Positions 1-8,353 of a stretch of 64,000 nt of DNA are shown one piece after another (the stretch's first letter is position 1; each line of letters opens with the position of its first letter). The position numbers were made by a program, and so were the translations under genes. This DNA is from Thalassolituus sp. UBA1087. Lineage in GTDB: Bacteria; Pseudomonadota; Gammaproteobacteria; Pseudomonadales; Oceanobacteraceae. The notes below the pieces were generated by a model that worked only from the letters and a program-made list of their open reading frames with translations, searched no databases and was not told where the DNA came from. The stretch is taken from positions 11,284-75,283 of the forward strand of contig DCCG01000014.1 in NCBI GenBank assembly GCA_002314145.1. The letters run 5' to 3'.

Positions 1-720
1 CTGATAAAAGCCATCCGCACCCTGACGGGCAAGTCGCTGCAGCGTGGTGGCCAGCTGTGGCTGGCGGAGCTGATAACCTGCCGCCGGGATGTCGCCCTGA
101 TCGAGAAATATCTGCGCGCTCTGTGGATAGCGGCGCAGCGCTTCCAGGCGCCAGCCGGCCAGCTGACGATAGACTTTGTCGACCGCAAATCCCTGCTGCG
201 CCTGGCGGATGGCGGGGGCCAGTGTCTGGCTCAGCGGCAGCCTGCCATAGTGGCGGGTGATGTAATCAAAAGCCGCTGGCTGGCCGGGAATCCCGGCGGC
301 GGTGGGACCATTAACCGCTTTATCGCGGTTTACCGAGCCATCGTCATTCAGGTAATAATCGCGGTGAGCAGCGGCCGGTGCTTTTTCCCGCGCGTCGATA
401 AAACGGTAGCTGTCTTCCTGCGCGTTATACACCAGCCAGAAGCCACCACCGCCTAATCCGGCGCTGTATGGTTCAACCACGCCGAGGGAGGCCGCCACAG
501 CGACGGCAGCGTCAAAGGCGTTGCCGCCGCTGGCGAGGATATCCAGCCCGGCCTGTGTGGCAAGGGGGTGTGCGCTGGCAATGGCGGCGCGGGTAACCGC
601 CGGTGCCGGGCTGTCGGTTTTCTGTAGGGTGGTCGTCGGCGGCTGCTCTGGGGTGGTACTGCAGGCCGTGAAGAAAAGCATCACCGGAACAAGCGTCAGC
701 CGGCGGCAGATTGCGCGCAT
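1..720 (-). CDS. ggt: Gamma-glutamyltranspeptidase, lipoprotein form (C-terminal part outside window)
   Basis: Only the first 240 codons are here; the gene runs off the left edge. The product should be an Ntn-hydrolase that cleaves gamma-glutamyl bonds of glutathione in the periplasm. The N-terminus has a signal with a lipobox ending at Cys20 (LFFTAC), so it is probably lipid-anchored. Family landmarks are the ASGGNAFDAAVA segment, the GLGGGGFW glycine run and the DAREKAP substrate-binding arginine region. The self-cleaving threonine lies in the missing part. The start ATG (720-718) is preceded at 7 nt by GGAGG, which is also the 3' arm of the upstream terminator hairpin. Confidence 0.9.
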   Translation of the reverse strand, partial: MRAICRRLTLVPVMLFFTACSTTPEQPPTTTLQKTDSPAPAVTRAAIASAHPLATQAGLDILASGGNAFDAAVAVAASLGVVEPYSAGLGGGGFWLVYNAQEDSYRFIDAREKAPAAAHRDYYLNDDGSVNRDKAVNGPTAAGIPGQPAAFDYITRHYGRLPLSQTLAPAIRQAQQGFAVDKVYRQLAGWRLEALRRYPQSAQIFLDQGDIPAAGYQLRQPQLATTLQRLARQGADGFYQ

Positions 721-748
721 AAAAAAGCCTCCATCATCAGGAGGCCTT
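721..748 (-). terminator. Terminator after the ferredoxin gene, overlapping the ggt ribosome binding site
   Basis: On the minus strand a GCCTCC/GGAGGC stem with a 7-nt loop is followed by six T (726-721), and the ggt ATG starts directly at 720. The GGAGG of the 3' arm is also ideally spaced as the ggt Shine-Dalgarno. Confidence 0.75.
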
Positions 749-789
749 AGTGTGTGGCAGCTGAATTAAGGGTGCAACTGCCGTGGCGA

Positions 790-1047
790 TCAGGCGATTT
801 TTTTGCCGGTCAGCTTCTCATATTTGGCTTCCAGCTCTTCCTGGGTTTCCATGTTGTCCTCATCCTGAGGGATACAGTCCACCGGACACACCAGCTGACA
901 CTGAGGTTCGTCGTAGTGGCCGACGCACTCGGTGCATTTGTTCGGGTCGATCACGTAAATTTCGTCACCCGCAGAAATGGCTTCGTTCGGGCATTCCGGT
1001 TCACATACATCACAGTTGATGCATTCATCGGTGATAATCAGGGACAT
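790..1047 (-). CDS. YfhL-type 2[4Fe-4S] ferredoxin
   Basis: Small acidic electron carrier of 85 residues in the cytoplasm. The first cluster motif is C9-x2-C12-x2-C15-x3-C19. The second is C38-x2-C41-x8-C50-x3-C54, with the enlarged spacing typical of Allochromatium-type/YfhL ferredoxins, followed by a short helical C-terminal extension. It lies 25 bp downstream of coaD on the same strand, an arrangement also found in Pseudomonas. The physiological partner cannot be told from sequence. Confidence 0.92.
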   Translation of the reverse strand: MSLIITDECINCDVCEPECPNEAISAGDEIYVIDPNKCTECVGHYDEPQCQLVCPVDCIPQDEDNMETQEELEAKYEKLTGKKIA

Positions 1048-1072
1048 ATTGTTACCTCTCAGTCTCGGGCAA

Positions 1073-1549
1073 TTACTTCACGAGCCGCTTCAGGGCGCGG
1101 GCAACTTCCGGATGAACAAAGTTGCTGACATCGCCACCGAGGGACGCAATCTCTCTCACAAGGGTAGATGATATATAGGAGTACTGTTCCGCGGGGGTGA
1201 GGAACATACTTTCTACGTTCGGTGCCAACACACGGTTCATGTTGGCCAGCTGGAATTCGTACTCAAAATCCGACACGGCCCGCAGACCACGCAGAATGAT
1301 ATTAGCATTTTTTTCCTGAACGAATTCTGCCAGCAGATTACTGAAACCGGTCACTTCCACATTGGCCAGGTGGCCCAGTGTCGTGCGTGCCAGATCCACT
1401 CTGGCTTCCAGTTCCAGCATCGGCTTTTTCTTTGGATTGTCGGCTACCGCCACAATGATGTGGTCGAACATCCGCGCAGCCCGCTCCACCAGATCGGTAT
1501 GGCCGTTGGTGATGGGGTCAAACGTTCCCGGATAGACAACTGTGTTCAT
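1073..1549 (-). CDS. coaD: Phosphopantetheine adenylyltransferase
   Basis: Cytoplasmic nucleotidyltransferase that makes dephospho-CoA from 4'-phosphopantetheine and ATP, the penultimate step of CoA synthesis. The 158-residue length is normal. The N-terminal YPGTFDPITNGH carries the TxxH nucleotide-binding signature, RGLRAVSDFEYE is the central substrate loop, and ISSTLVREIASLGGDV is the second ATP-contacting motif. It probably forms an operon with the ferredoxin gene downstream. Confidence 0.96.
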   Translation of the reverse strand: MNTVVYPGTFDPITNGHTDLVERAARMFDHIIVAVADNPKKKPMLELEARVDLARTTLGHLANVEVTGFSNLLAEFVQEKNANIILRGLRAVSDFEYEFQLANMNRVLAPNVESMFLTPAEQYSYISSTLVREIASLGGDVSNFVHPEVARALKRLVK

Positions 1550-1668
1550 ATCAAAACCTTATTGGACGGTAGTGAGTGCGGCGCATAGTAAACAAAACTG
1601 TGAACTCTGCCAATAAAAGCTGCTATATCACTGCATGGGGGAGTAGAAATATTGCCCTGAATCAAAGG

Positions 1669-1701
1669 CCCGGGCTGAATGGGAATGCGTTTCAGCCCGG
1701 G
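1669..1701 (-). terminator. Hairpin terminator after the GMC oxidoreductase gene
   Basis: Perfect 11-bp arms (CCCGGGCTGAA and its complement) with an 11-nt loop lie just past the 3' end of the minus-strand operon. The T-run is weak (CCTTTGATT), so termination may be imperfect. Confidence 0.55.
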
Positions 1702-1711
1702 TAGTGCGGCG

Positions 1712-3346
1712 TCAGGCGGTACGCCGGATGCGCGCCAGCAGGGCATTGGCCTGCTTACAGGCCAGCCCGTAAATCGACAGCTGAGGATTGGCGCCGATGC
1801 TGGAAGGAAATACCGAACCATCGAACACATACAGATTATCCAGATAGTGGTAGCGTCCTTCACTGTTCACCAGACACACGTCTTTATCTTCCCCCATGGC
1901 CAGGCCACCCATGCAATGAGCCGAACCGGCGGTAAAAGCATTGGAACGGAATGCCAGCTGCGGAATCGCCGCTCTGGCTTCTTCCCAGCTCTGATACCAG
2001 GGCGCATCCACATGCGATGGGCGCACGGCTTTGGCGCCGGCGGCAAACTGAATTTCCGTCATGGTCAGCCAGGAACGTACCACGCCGTCCCACAGATAAT
2101 CGTTAATTTCATGATCAATAATTGGCGAGCCGTCGTCGCTCAGCTCAATGCTGGCGCCCTGACTGTCAGGATGAAAACCATCGCGCAGCAGGGCGATGGT
2201 GGCCTGCAGGTTGGGCAGTTTATGAATATCCTCAAAATGCTGGTGGCCATGGCCGAGCAACAGCACGGAGGTTAACCCCGGGTGCAGTGGCGGTACTTCC
2301 AGTTTGTATCCCACGCGGCCGTTAACTTCCTGCCATTGATAATGATCCACATACACAGATTGCGGAGCACCGTAGTAAGGATCAATCTGCTCCTCAAATT
2401 CGGCGAAGCAGAAGGTCGTGGGATGGAAGAAAGTGCGTTTACCGATGCGCTGCTGCGGGTCGGGTGCATCAGAGCGCAACAGCAGCGCCGGTCCGTTAAT
2501 CGCACCACAGGCCATTACAATATGCGGTGCTTTCACAATAATGCGCCGGCCACCGGGCTGGTAGTCCGGGGTGAGGGCGGTGACGTCCACGCCCAGAACT
2601 TTATCCCCCTCAATAATCAGGCGTTCGGCGCGGGCGCTGTATATCAGTTGTGACTGGTTATCCAGCGCTGCCGGGATGGTACTGACGAGCATGGATTGCT
2701 TGGCATTGGTGGGGCAACCTGTGCCGCAGTAACCCAGGTTCCAGCAGCCTTTGACGTTGCGTGGAATCAAATGCCAGTCAACGCCCAGCGCGGTGCAGCC
2801 TCTGGCCAGCGCCGAATTATTTTCATTGGGGGCTGTTTTCCAGTCGGAGACGTTCAGCCGCTGTTCCATGCGTTCAAACCAGGGGGCCATCTCGGCGGCA
2901 GAAAAACCTTCCAGATTAAATTCCCGTGCCCAGTAATCCAGCGTCGGTTCCGGGGTACGGAAACAGGAAGTCCAGTTAATAACCGTGGTGCCGCCGACAC
3001 AACGGCCCTGCAGGATGGACATGCTGCCATCTTTGCTCATACGGCCGGCCGATTCCTGATACAGATCGTGGTAGGCCTCGCGCTCATCCATGCGGAAATC
3101 ATTGGTACTTTTCAGCGGACCTTCTTCCAGCATTAACACTTTTAAACCGGCCTGACTGAGAATCTCTGCGCTGGTTCCGCCACCGGCACCGGTACCAATA
3201 ATCACGACATCCGCTTCCAGCACAGTGCCGTCATCAAATTCGCTCGCAGCATGGACATTCCAGCCGTTGCTGATGCCTTCGAGAATCGGGTCAGGTATAC
3301 CGGCCACGACGGGAATATCCGGCTGACGTTGTTGAGAATCTTGCAT
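1712..3346 (-). CDS. GMC family FAD-dependent oxidoreductase (alcohol/choline dehydrogenase-like)
   Basis: Flavoprotein of 544 residues expected to oxidise an alcohol to an aldehyde. The ADP-binding fold is VVIIGTGAGGG at residues 48-57, followed by EEGP. GRCVGGTTVINWTSCFR is the GMC signature 1 region and C-terminal SAHCMGG and GANPQLS hold the catalytic His/Asn pair. It has no export signal. The gene just upstream encodes a small protein with a Tat signal that resembles the small subunit of gluconate 2-dehydrogenase complexes, so the pair may be exported together. The cluster order is aldehyde dehydrogenase, small subunit, GMC enzyme. The substrate is unknown; a long-chain or aromatic alcohol is a guess from the partners. 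Confidence 0.88.
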   Translation of the reverse strand: MQDSQQRQPDIPVVAGIPDPILEGISNGWNVHAASEFDDGTVLEADVVIIGTGAGGGTSAEILSQAGLKVLMLEEGPLKSTNDFRMDEREAYHDLYQESAGRMSKDGSMSILQGRCVGGTTVINWTSCFRTPEPTLDYWAREFNLEGFSAAEMAPWFERMEQRLNVSDWKTAPNENNSALARGCTALGVDWHLIPRNVKGCWNLGYCGTGCPTNAKQSMLVSTIPAALDNQSQLIYSARAERLIIEGDKVLGVDVTALTPDYQPGGRRIIVKAPHIVMACGAINGPALLLRSDAPDPQQRIGKRTFFHPTTFCFAEFEEQIDPYYGAPQSVYVDHYQWQEVNGRVGYKLEVPPLHPGLTSVLLLGHGHQHFEDIHKLPNLQATIALLRDGFHPDSQGASIELSDDGSPIIDHEINDYLWDGVVRSWLTMTEIQFAAGAKAVRPSHVDAPWYQSWEEARAAIPQLAFRSNAFTAGSAHCMGGLAMGEDKDVCLVNSEGRYHYLDNLYVFDGSVFPSSIGANPQLSIYGLACKQANALLARIRRTA

Positions 3347-3368
3347 GCTTTATCTCGTTTAATTTTTA

Positions 3369-3983
3369 TTATTGGGTGGACTCAGTACTGACCCTTTGTG
3401 TGGACGGGACCGGGGCCGGAATTTTTTGCGGCGGTCCGGGGTAACCGGAAGAGGAAAAAGTTTCCGGCTGCATGTACCAGCACATGGTCAGCAATTTACA
3501 CAGCGAGCCATAGCCCATACGTTTTAATTGCAGGCTGCTGGTCTTCCAGCTGTTGAGAAAGGTTTCGATATCGCCGGCCGGTGCATCCTGCCAGCGACGC
3601 CATTGAGCGCCCATCACAAAACGTACCGGCGCCACCTGCAGGACATCCAGCAACAGCATTAACTGACTGCGGGAATATTCCTGCAGGGTACTGATCAGGC
3701 GATCGAGGGACTGCATTAACCGGGGCCGGGCCTGGTCCGCCAGTGTGCCCGGGTAAGCATCCGCCAGAATAACAGGGGCCAGCGCGGACAGGAGTTCAAT
3801 ATCTCCGTCCCGCAAGACTTTAAAGCCAGTGGCCGCCGGTTGTTGGCTGCAGCCGCTTAAACCGGCCACGGAACCGGCAATGGTTAAGGCTGCCGCTGAG
3901 GTTGCCCCCAGCTGCATAAATCCGCGTCTGGTTGTTTTTATGTCTGTTGTTATGTCTGTTGTTATTTTCGTTTTTATATTCAT
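3369..3983 (-). CDS. Tat-exported small subunit, gluconate 2-dehydrogenase subunit 3-like
   Basis: 204-residue protein with a twin-arginine signal: TRRGFMQLG at about residues 18-26, a hydrophobic stretch and LSGC, which could also be a lipobox. The rest is helical and resembles the small subunits that accompany GMC dehydrogenases. It is 22 bp upstream of the GMC gene and 16 bp downstream of the aldehyde dehydrogenase gene, all on one strand. The likely role is chaperoning or carrying the GMC subunit through the Tat system. The C-terminal tail is rich in Pro/Ser/Thr. Family assignment is moderate because the similarity is diffuse. Confidence 0.7.
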   Translation of the reverse strand: MNIKTKITTDITTDIKTTRRGFMQLGATSAAALTIAGSVAGLSGCSQQPAATGFKVLRDGDIELLSALAPVILADAYPGTLADQARPRLMQSLDRLISTLQEYSRSQLMLLLDVLQVAPVRFVMGAQWRRWQDAPAGDIETFLNSWKTSSLQLKRMGYGSLCKLLTMCWYMQPETFSSSGYPGPPQKIPAPVPSTQRVSTESTQ

Positions 3984-3999
3984 AGACGTTCTGATTCCA

Positions 4000-5442
4000 T
4001 CAGCGGATAAACAGTTTTTTAATTAAACCCTGAACCGCATTGCCGTAAGGCGGGTAAATAAACTGTCCGCTGTTGAATTTTCCTTTACGGTGTACTGCTT
4101 TGGCTTTCGACAGTGCGATAAAACCTTCTTTACCGTGATAGTGTCCCATACCGGAAGGTCCGACGCCGCCAAATGGCATATCGTCCTGTGCAATATGCAT
4201 CAGGGTGTCATTGATGCTGACACCGCCAGCGTGGGTATTCTGCAGAATTCTGGTCTGCTCATCTTTGTTGTAACTGAAAAAATACAGTGCCAGCGGACGG
4301 TCGCGATCGTTGACGTAGTCAATGGCATCATCCAGTGACTGATAAGGCACCAGCGGCAGTACCGGACCGAATAATTCTTCCTGCAGTACCTTCATATCAT
4401 CGCTACCCTTTTCAATAATATGCAGCGGCATTTTTCGGGTACCGGAAAAATCTTCATCTGCCGGATTAATCCGGGTAATGTGGGCGCCTTTTTCTTCGGC
4501 ATCACGGAGCCAGCTCTGCAGACGATCAAACTGACGGGCATTCACGATGGCGGTGTAATCGCTGTTGTCGCGCAGCGTCGGATACATACGGGCAAAGGTT
4601 TGCTGGTAGGTATCGATAAACTCCTGCTCTTTGCCGGCGGGCAATAACACATAGTCCGGAGCGATGCAGGTCTGACCGGCATTGAGTGATTTACCGAAGC
4701 AGATACGTTCCACCGCGTCTTTCATGCTGGTGCCGGGAGCAATAATGGCCGGGGATTTGCCGCCCAGTTCCAGCGTAACCGGGGTCAGGTTTTTGGCCGC
4801 CGCGCCCATCACGATTTTTCCCACCGCCGTGGAGCCGGTGAAAATTAAATGATCCCACGGCAGTTCCGCAAAGGCAGAGGAGACTTCGACTTCACCTTCC
4901 ACCACCGCCACCTGCTCTTCGCTGAAAACGTCGGCCAGCATTTTGTGCAGCACTTTGTTGGTGGCCGGAGTAAATTCCGACATTTTGATCATGGCGCGGT
5001 TGCCGGCGCTCAGCGCTGTCGCTAACGGCAGCACTGCCAGCTGAATCGGATAGTTCCACGGCACCATAATGCCGATTACCCCTAACGGCTGGTACATCAC
5101 ATGGTTGTGGGACGGGGCAAATAACATACTCACATGACGGCGGGATGGTTTCATCCAGCGCTTCAGGTGTTTGACGGAATAATCGATCCCCTGGGCGCAG
5201 GTCATGATTTCAGCAATGTCTGTTTCGTCTTTCGAACGGCAGCTGAAATCCTGATTCACGGCAGACGCCAGTTCATCACGGTAGGTCAGCAACGCCTGCT
5301 TGAGGCGTTTCAGATCACGGATACGCTCTGCTGCTGTGGGCAGAGGATGCTGGCGGTAAGCCTGTTGCTGGCCGGAAAAAAGTTGCTGCATGCGCTGCAG
5401 TTCCTGATCGGGCGTCTGCAGGCTGGTGACCGTGGCGACCAT
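4000..5442 (-). CDS. Coniferyl-aldehyde-dehydrogenase-type NAD(P)+ aldehyde dehydrogenase
   Basis: 480-residue ALDH-superfamily enzyme oxidising an aldehyde to its acid. The general base is Glu225 in LELGGKSP and the catalytic thiol is Cys259 in NAGQTCIAP. VPWNYP (about 128-133) and FTGSTAVGK are the cofactor-binding segments. The short N-terminus and C-terminal QGLIKKLF tail fit the coniferyl aldehyde dehydrogenase subfamily. It is the first gene of the operon with the Tat small subunit and GMC oxidoreductase, so alcohol and aldehyde steps are probably coupled. Two palindromes upstream (5500-5541) are probable TetR operators. Confidence 0.9.
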   Translation of the reverse strand: MVATVTSLQTPDQELQRMQQLFSGQQQAYRQHPLPTAAERIRDLKRLKQALLTYRDELASAVNQDFSCRSKDETDIAEIMTCAQGIDYSVKHLKRWMKPSRRHVSMLFAPSHNHVMYQPLGVIGIMVPWNYPIQLAVLPLATALSAGNRAMIKMSEFTPATNKVLHKMLADVFSEEQVAVVEGEVEVSSAFAELPWDHLIFTGSTAVGKIVMGAAAKNLTPVTLELGGKSPAIIAPGTSMKDAVERICFGKSLNAGQTCIAPDYVLLPAGKEQEFIDTYQQTFARMYPTLRDNSDYTAIVNARQFDRLQSWLRDAEEKGAHITRINPADEDFSGTRKMPLHIIEKGSDDMKVLQEELFGPVLPLVPYQSLDDAIDYVNDRDRPLALYFFSYNKDEQTRILQNTHAGGVSINDTLMHIAQDDMPFGGVGPSGMGHYHGKEGFIALSKAKAVHRKGKFNSGQFIYPPYGNAVQGLIKKLFIR

Positions 5443-5499
5443 AGCGGAATCCTCCTGATAGTGCCCGGCCGGGTTAGTGCGACGGGCAGATAATTGTTA

Positions 5500-5541
5500 T
5501 TAGAGTATTTGCTCTAAACGTCGTTAGAGTGTTTACTCTAA
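5500..5541. promoter_or_regulatory. Paired palindromic operators between the aldehyde dehydrogenase and TetR genes
   Basis: TTAGAGTATTTGCTCTAA (5500-5517) and TTAGAGTGTTTACTCTAA (5524-5541) are two near-identical 18-bp palindromes with centres 24 bp apart. They share TTAGAG/CTCTAA arms and sit in the divergent intergenic region. They are the obvious binding sites for the adjacent TetR protein. Confidence 0.8.
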
Positions 5542-5661
5542 AAGATCTGAAGTCAAGGTCAACTGTCCGGGTGCAGCAATTCCGGCCAGTCTGGCAGCAC
5601 AGTGGCCCGGGACCGGCCTCAGATTTGGCCTGCAGCCGGTAAAGAACGATAATAGGTGGTT

Positions 5662-6396
5662 ATGAATACCAGTACCGATTCCCATAAGACCCGGACCGGC
5701 ACCCGGCCGCAGGGGCAGAAAAGCAGCACCCGTGAGCGCATTCTGGCGGCCAGTCTGAGCCTGTTCAATGAACAGGGAGAACGCAGTGTGAGTACCAATC
5801 ATATTGCCGCTCATCTGCAGATTTCGCCGGGCAATCTGTATTACCACTTCAAGAATAAGCAGGCGATTATCTTTGCGCTGTTTGAACAGTATCAGCAACG
5901 GGTACTGGGTATCCTCGAAATTCCGGCCGGACGCACATTACAGCCACAGGATAAGCTTCATTATCTGCAGGGTGTATTCAAAGGCCTGTGGGATTACCGT
6001 TTTCTGCACCGCGATATGGAGCATCTGCTGCTGGCTGACCCTGAATTGCACCGCCATTACCGCGATTTTTTCCGCACCTGCCAGAGCCGGGTGGAAGCGA
6101 TTTTCCGTGGTCTGGGCGCTGCCGGTATTCTCAATGTCAGTGAAGACGATATCAGCGGGCTGGCACTGAACACCTGGATTATTGTGACTTCCTGGTTTTC
6201 GTTTCTGCGCTGTAACCTGCTCAGTGACGAAGCCGGGACCATATCACCGGAACTGCTGCAGGGGGGCATCTATCAGGTTTTTACCCTCGAACGTCCTTAC
6301 CTGACGGATGAATACCGCGACGAAATGATCGCCCTGCAGCAACGCTATATGCCGCGTCCCTCGTGGCTGGTGCATGATCCGGCTGGCGGTGAATGA
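5662..6396 (+). CDS. TetR family transcriptional regulator
   Basis: 244-residue repressor with an N-terminal helix-turn-helix (about residues 22-70, including VSTNHIAAHLQISPGNLYYHFKNK) and a C-terminal ligand domain. The YYHFKNKQ recognition-helix end is typical of a TetR subgroup that regulates fatty-acid or hydrocarbon genes. The ATG at 5662 is chosen because AGGTGG lies just ahead; GTG at 5656 is an alternative. It is divergent from the alcohol/aldehyde oxidation operon with paired palindromes between, so it probably controls that operon and itself. Its stop overlaps the next gene's start by ATGA. Confidence 0.88.
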   Translation: MNTSTDSHKTRTGTRPQGQKSSTRERILAASLSLFNEQGERSVSTNHIAAHLQISPGNLYYHFKNKQAIIFALFEQYQQRVLGILEIPAGRTLQPQDKLHYLQGVFKGLWDYRFLHRDMEHLLLADPELHRHYRDFFRTCQSRVEAIFRGLGAAGILNVSEDDISGLALNTWIIVTSWFSFLRCNLLSDEAGTISPELLQGGIYQVFTLERPYLTDEYRDEMIALQQRYMPRPSWLVHDPAGGE

Positions 6397-7445
6397 AGCC
6401 GGCACTGCTGTTGATTCTGGCACTGGCGCTCAGTGCCTGTGGCCAGACACCGGAAGATCAGCTGCTGGATTATCAGCAGCGTGTTGCCCGGGTGCTGGAT
6501 GAGGATATTCCTGCTGTCGGGACCCGTGCCCGGATTGAACGGATCGCCGTTACGCATTTTGCGCTGCCATTGCCGCAGCACCGCATCAATCTGCTGGAAT
6601 TGCTCAGCCTTAACGATTGCCGTATTGGCCAGGCGGTGGCGCAGAAAAATTCGACCCTGGGAAAGTTAGCCGCGGCCAGTCAGAAGCTGGTGCAGGAACT
6701 CGCCATTCTGCGTGATGGCGCTGACTGTGTTGCGCAATTGCAGCCGCAGGATGCGGAACTGGCTGGGCAGCTGAACAGCGCGCTGCAGGAAAAATACGCA
6801 GCCCGTATGCGTTATTGGTGGAATGCCTGGCTGAGTGCTGACGAGTGGCAGCATTTTATCGCCACTGCGGCGCAGCCTCTGCAATGGCCAGCGGCGGATG
6901 CACCAAAGCCTGCCCATATATCACTGACCTTAAACGCACTGGACTACGCCATCCATCAGGGGGAAAACATTGCCGCCGGGCGCTTCGCCCCACCGCGTGG
7001 TATGGAACCGCAACTGCAGCAGCTGATGCTGGGCGAAACGCTGGGGCGCTGGCTGGCCAGTGAATACCTGTTGACCCGCACACTGAATCAGACCGCCGCC
7101 ATCATCGAAAACCGTCTTGCCCGTAAAGTACTGTGCCCGACCGGAGAAGAGACCCCGGATGCCAGTATTCTGCACAATGTGTTTGTGAAGTATTACGCCG
7201 GTCAGGTGCAGCCATACATCAGCCGCACTGATCAGCTGGGTAACGCATTAAGGGAGCGTCTGGACAGGCTTAAGAATCTGTTAAAAGAAGAACCGCCGCA
7301 GGCATTTCAACAATGGCGCCATCAGGTCGGACAGCAACAACAGGCGTTTGTCCGGGCGAATAAACGGCATGTTACCGCCTGGCAGAAAGTTCTGCGTCAG
7401 TGCGGCCTGATGCCGGGTGCTGACGCAGATGAACGGAGAGAATAA
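6393..7445 (+). CDS. DUF3080-like lipoprotein
   Basis: 350-residue secreted lipoprotein with a short signal ending in LSAC (Cys16) and an all-helical, Gln-rich body. It resembles the DUF3080 family of gammaproteobacterial lipoproteins, whose role is unknown. The conserved N-terminal pattern is PEDQLLDYQQRVARVLD. It overlaps the TetR gene by 4 nt (ATGA), so the two are translationally coupled. Whether it belongs functionally to the TetR circuit or is only co-transcribed is unclear. Confidence 0.7.
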   Translation: MKPALLLILALALSACGQTPEDQLLDYQQRVARVLDEDIPAVGTRARIERIAVTHFALPLPQHRINLLELLSLNDCRIGQAVAQKNSTLGKLAAASQKLVQELAILRDGADCVAQLQPQDAELAGQLNSALQEKYAARMRYWWNAWLSADEWQHFIATAAQPLQWPAADAPKPAHISLTLNALDYAIHQGENIAAGRFAPPRGMEPQLQQLMLGETLGRWLASEYLLTRTLNQTAAIIENRLARKVLCPTGEETPDASILHNVFVKYYAGQVQPYISRTDQLGNALRERLDRLKNLLKEEPPQAFQQWRHQVGQQQQAFVRANKRHVTAWQKVLRQCGLMPGADADERRE

Positions 7446-7451
7446 AGACGA

Positions 7452-8237
7452 TTACAGCTGGCGCAGAAAATCGCTGATAATATCGCGTTGGTTTGCCGTA
7501 TCTTTATCGGTGCGGAAGACAATTGCATTCTCTTCGCGGCTGATACTCAGGCTGTCACCGATGCTGCAACGCACCTGGGTGATGCCGGAAACCGCTGCTT
7601 TTACCGCCTCATCGGTCTGACACAGGCTGGCCATGGTGTCCGCAACCTGGCCACAGAAACCCTGAATACTCATGCTCATCATCTGCTCATTGCTGATGGC
7701 ATCCCAGTCAACAGCCGTGGTTAATGATGTGCCGCACTTTTCATTGACGTATTCGTCTTTGCCTTCCAGTTTGTCGACAGAATATTCGAGGTGGTCATCA
7801 CGTTTGTATTCGGCCAACTGCGCCTGAATGCCTTCACTTTTCTGTGATTCATAAGTCATCAGCAGATCATCCACCTCACGATAACCGTCTTTATTAATGC
7901 TCAGGTGGATTTCACTGTCGTACTCACCCGGTAAATACAGTGTGTAATGATTTTTACGTTTGTAGATCACGTATCGTTTGGAGCCATCGAAGCGGATGCG
8001 GTAGGAGGTTTTTTCCCGGCCTTCATCAACGACGTCCGCCATAAAAATAATACCGTCGATATCATTGTTGACGCCGCGTACCTGTAACAGCGCTTTATCA
8101 CGGTTACGCACGTCAGCAATGACCACATCGATACGGTGGCCGTCGGTCAGGTGCGTCATGTATTTATTCAGTTTAAGCGCCTGAGCAGGCAGACTGGCAG
8201 TCAGAACAAGGACTGCAGTAAATAATATTCTGAACAT
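7452..8237 (-). CDS. Exported hypothetical protein
   Basis: 261 residues from the ATG at 8237, preceded by AGGA 7 nt away. Upstream in-frame codons lack a ribosome site and are not used. A clear signal peptide (hydrophobic residues 3-17, cleavage after PAQA) precedes a mostly beta N-terminal half with repeated charged turns and a C-terminal part with four cysteines that could form disulfides. It is convergent with the DUF3080 lipoprotein gene, leaving 6 bp between stops. No family was recognised; the location should be periplasmic. Confidence 0.75.
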   Translation of the reverse strand: MFRILFTAVLVLTASLPAQALKLNKYMTHLTDGHRIDVVIADVRNRDKALLQVRGVNNDIDGIIFMADVVDEGREKTSYRIRFDGSKRYVIYKRKNHYTLYLPGEYDSEIHLSINKDGYREVDDLLMTYESQKSEGIQAQLAEYKRDDHLEYSVDKLEGKDEYVNEKCGTSLTTAVDWDAISNEQMMSMSIQGFCGQVADTMASLCQTDEAVKAAVSGITQVRCSIGDSLSISREENAIVFRTDKDTANQRDIISDFLRQL

Positions 8238-8321
8238 AAAAAATCCTCTGAAAAAAGTCAGGTGGGGCAGAGATGCAGACACAGCCACTGTGAACCGATC
8301 GCGCCTAATCGCGCCTATGGG

Positions 8322-8340
8322 CGGCGTTAATATAACGCCG
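8322..8340 (-). other. Hairpin downstream of rsmD
   Basis: Perfect 8-bp arms (CGGCGTTA/TAACGCCG) around a 3-nt ATA loop, just after the rsmD stop. No T-run follows, so it may only be a transcript-end stabiliser. A tandem AATCGCGCCT pair lies next to it. Confidence 0.4.
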
Positions 8341-8353
8341 CGGCCGTTGCTTT

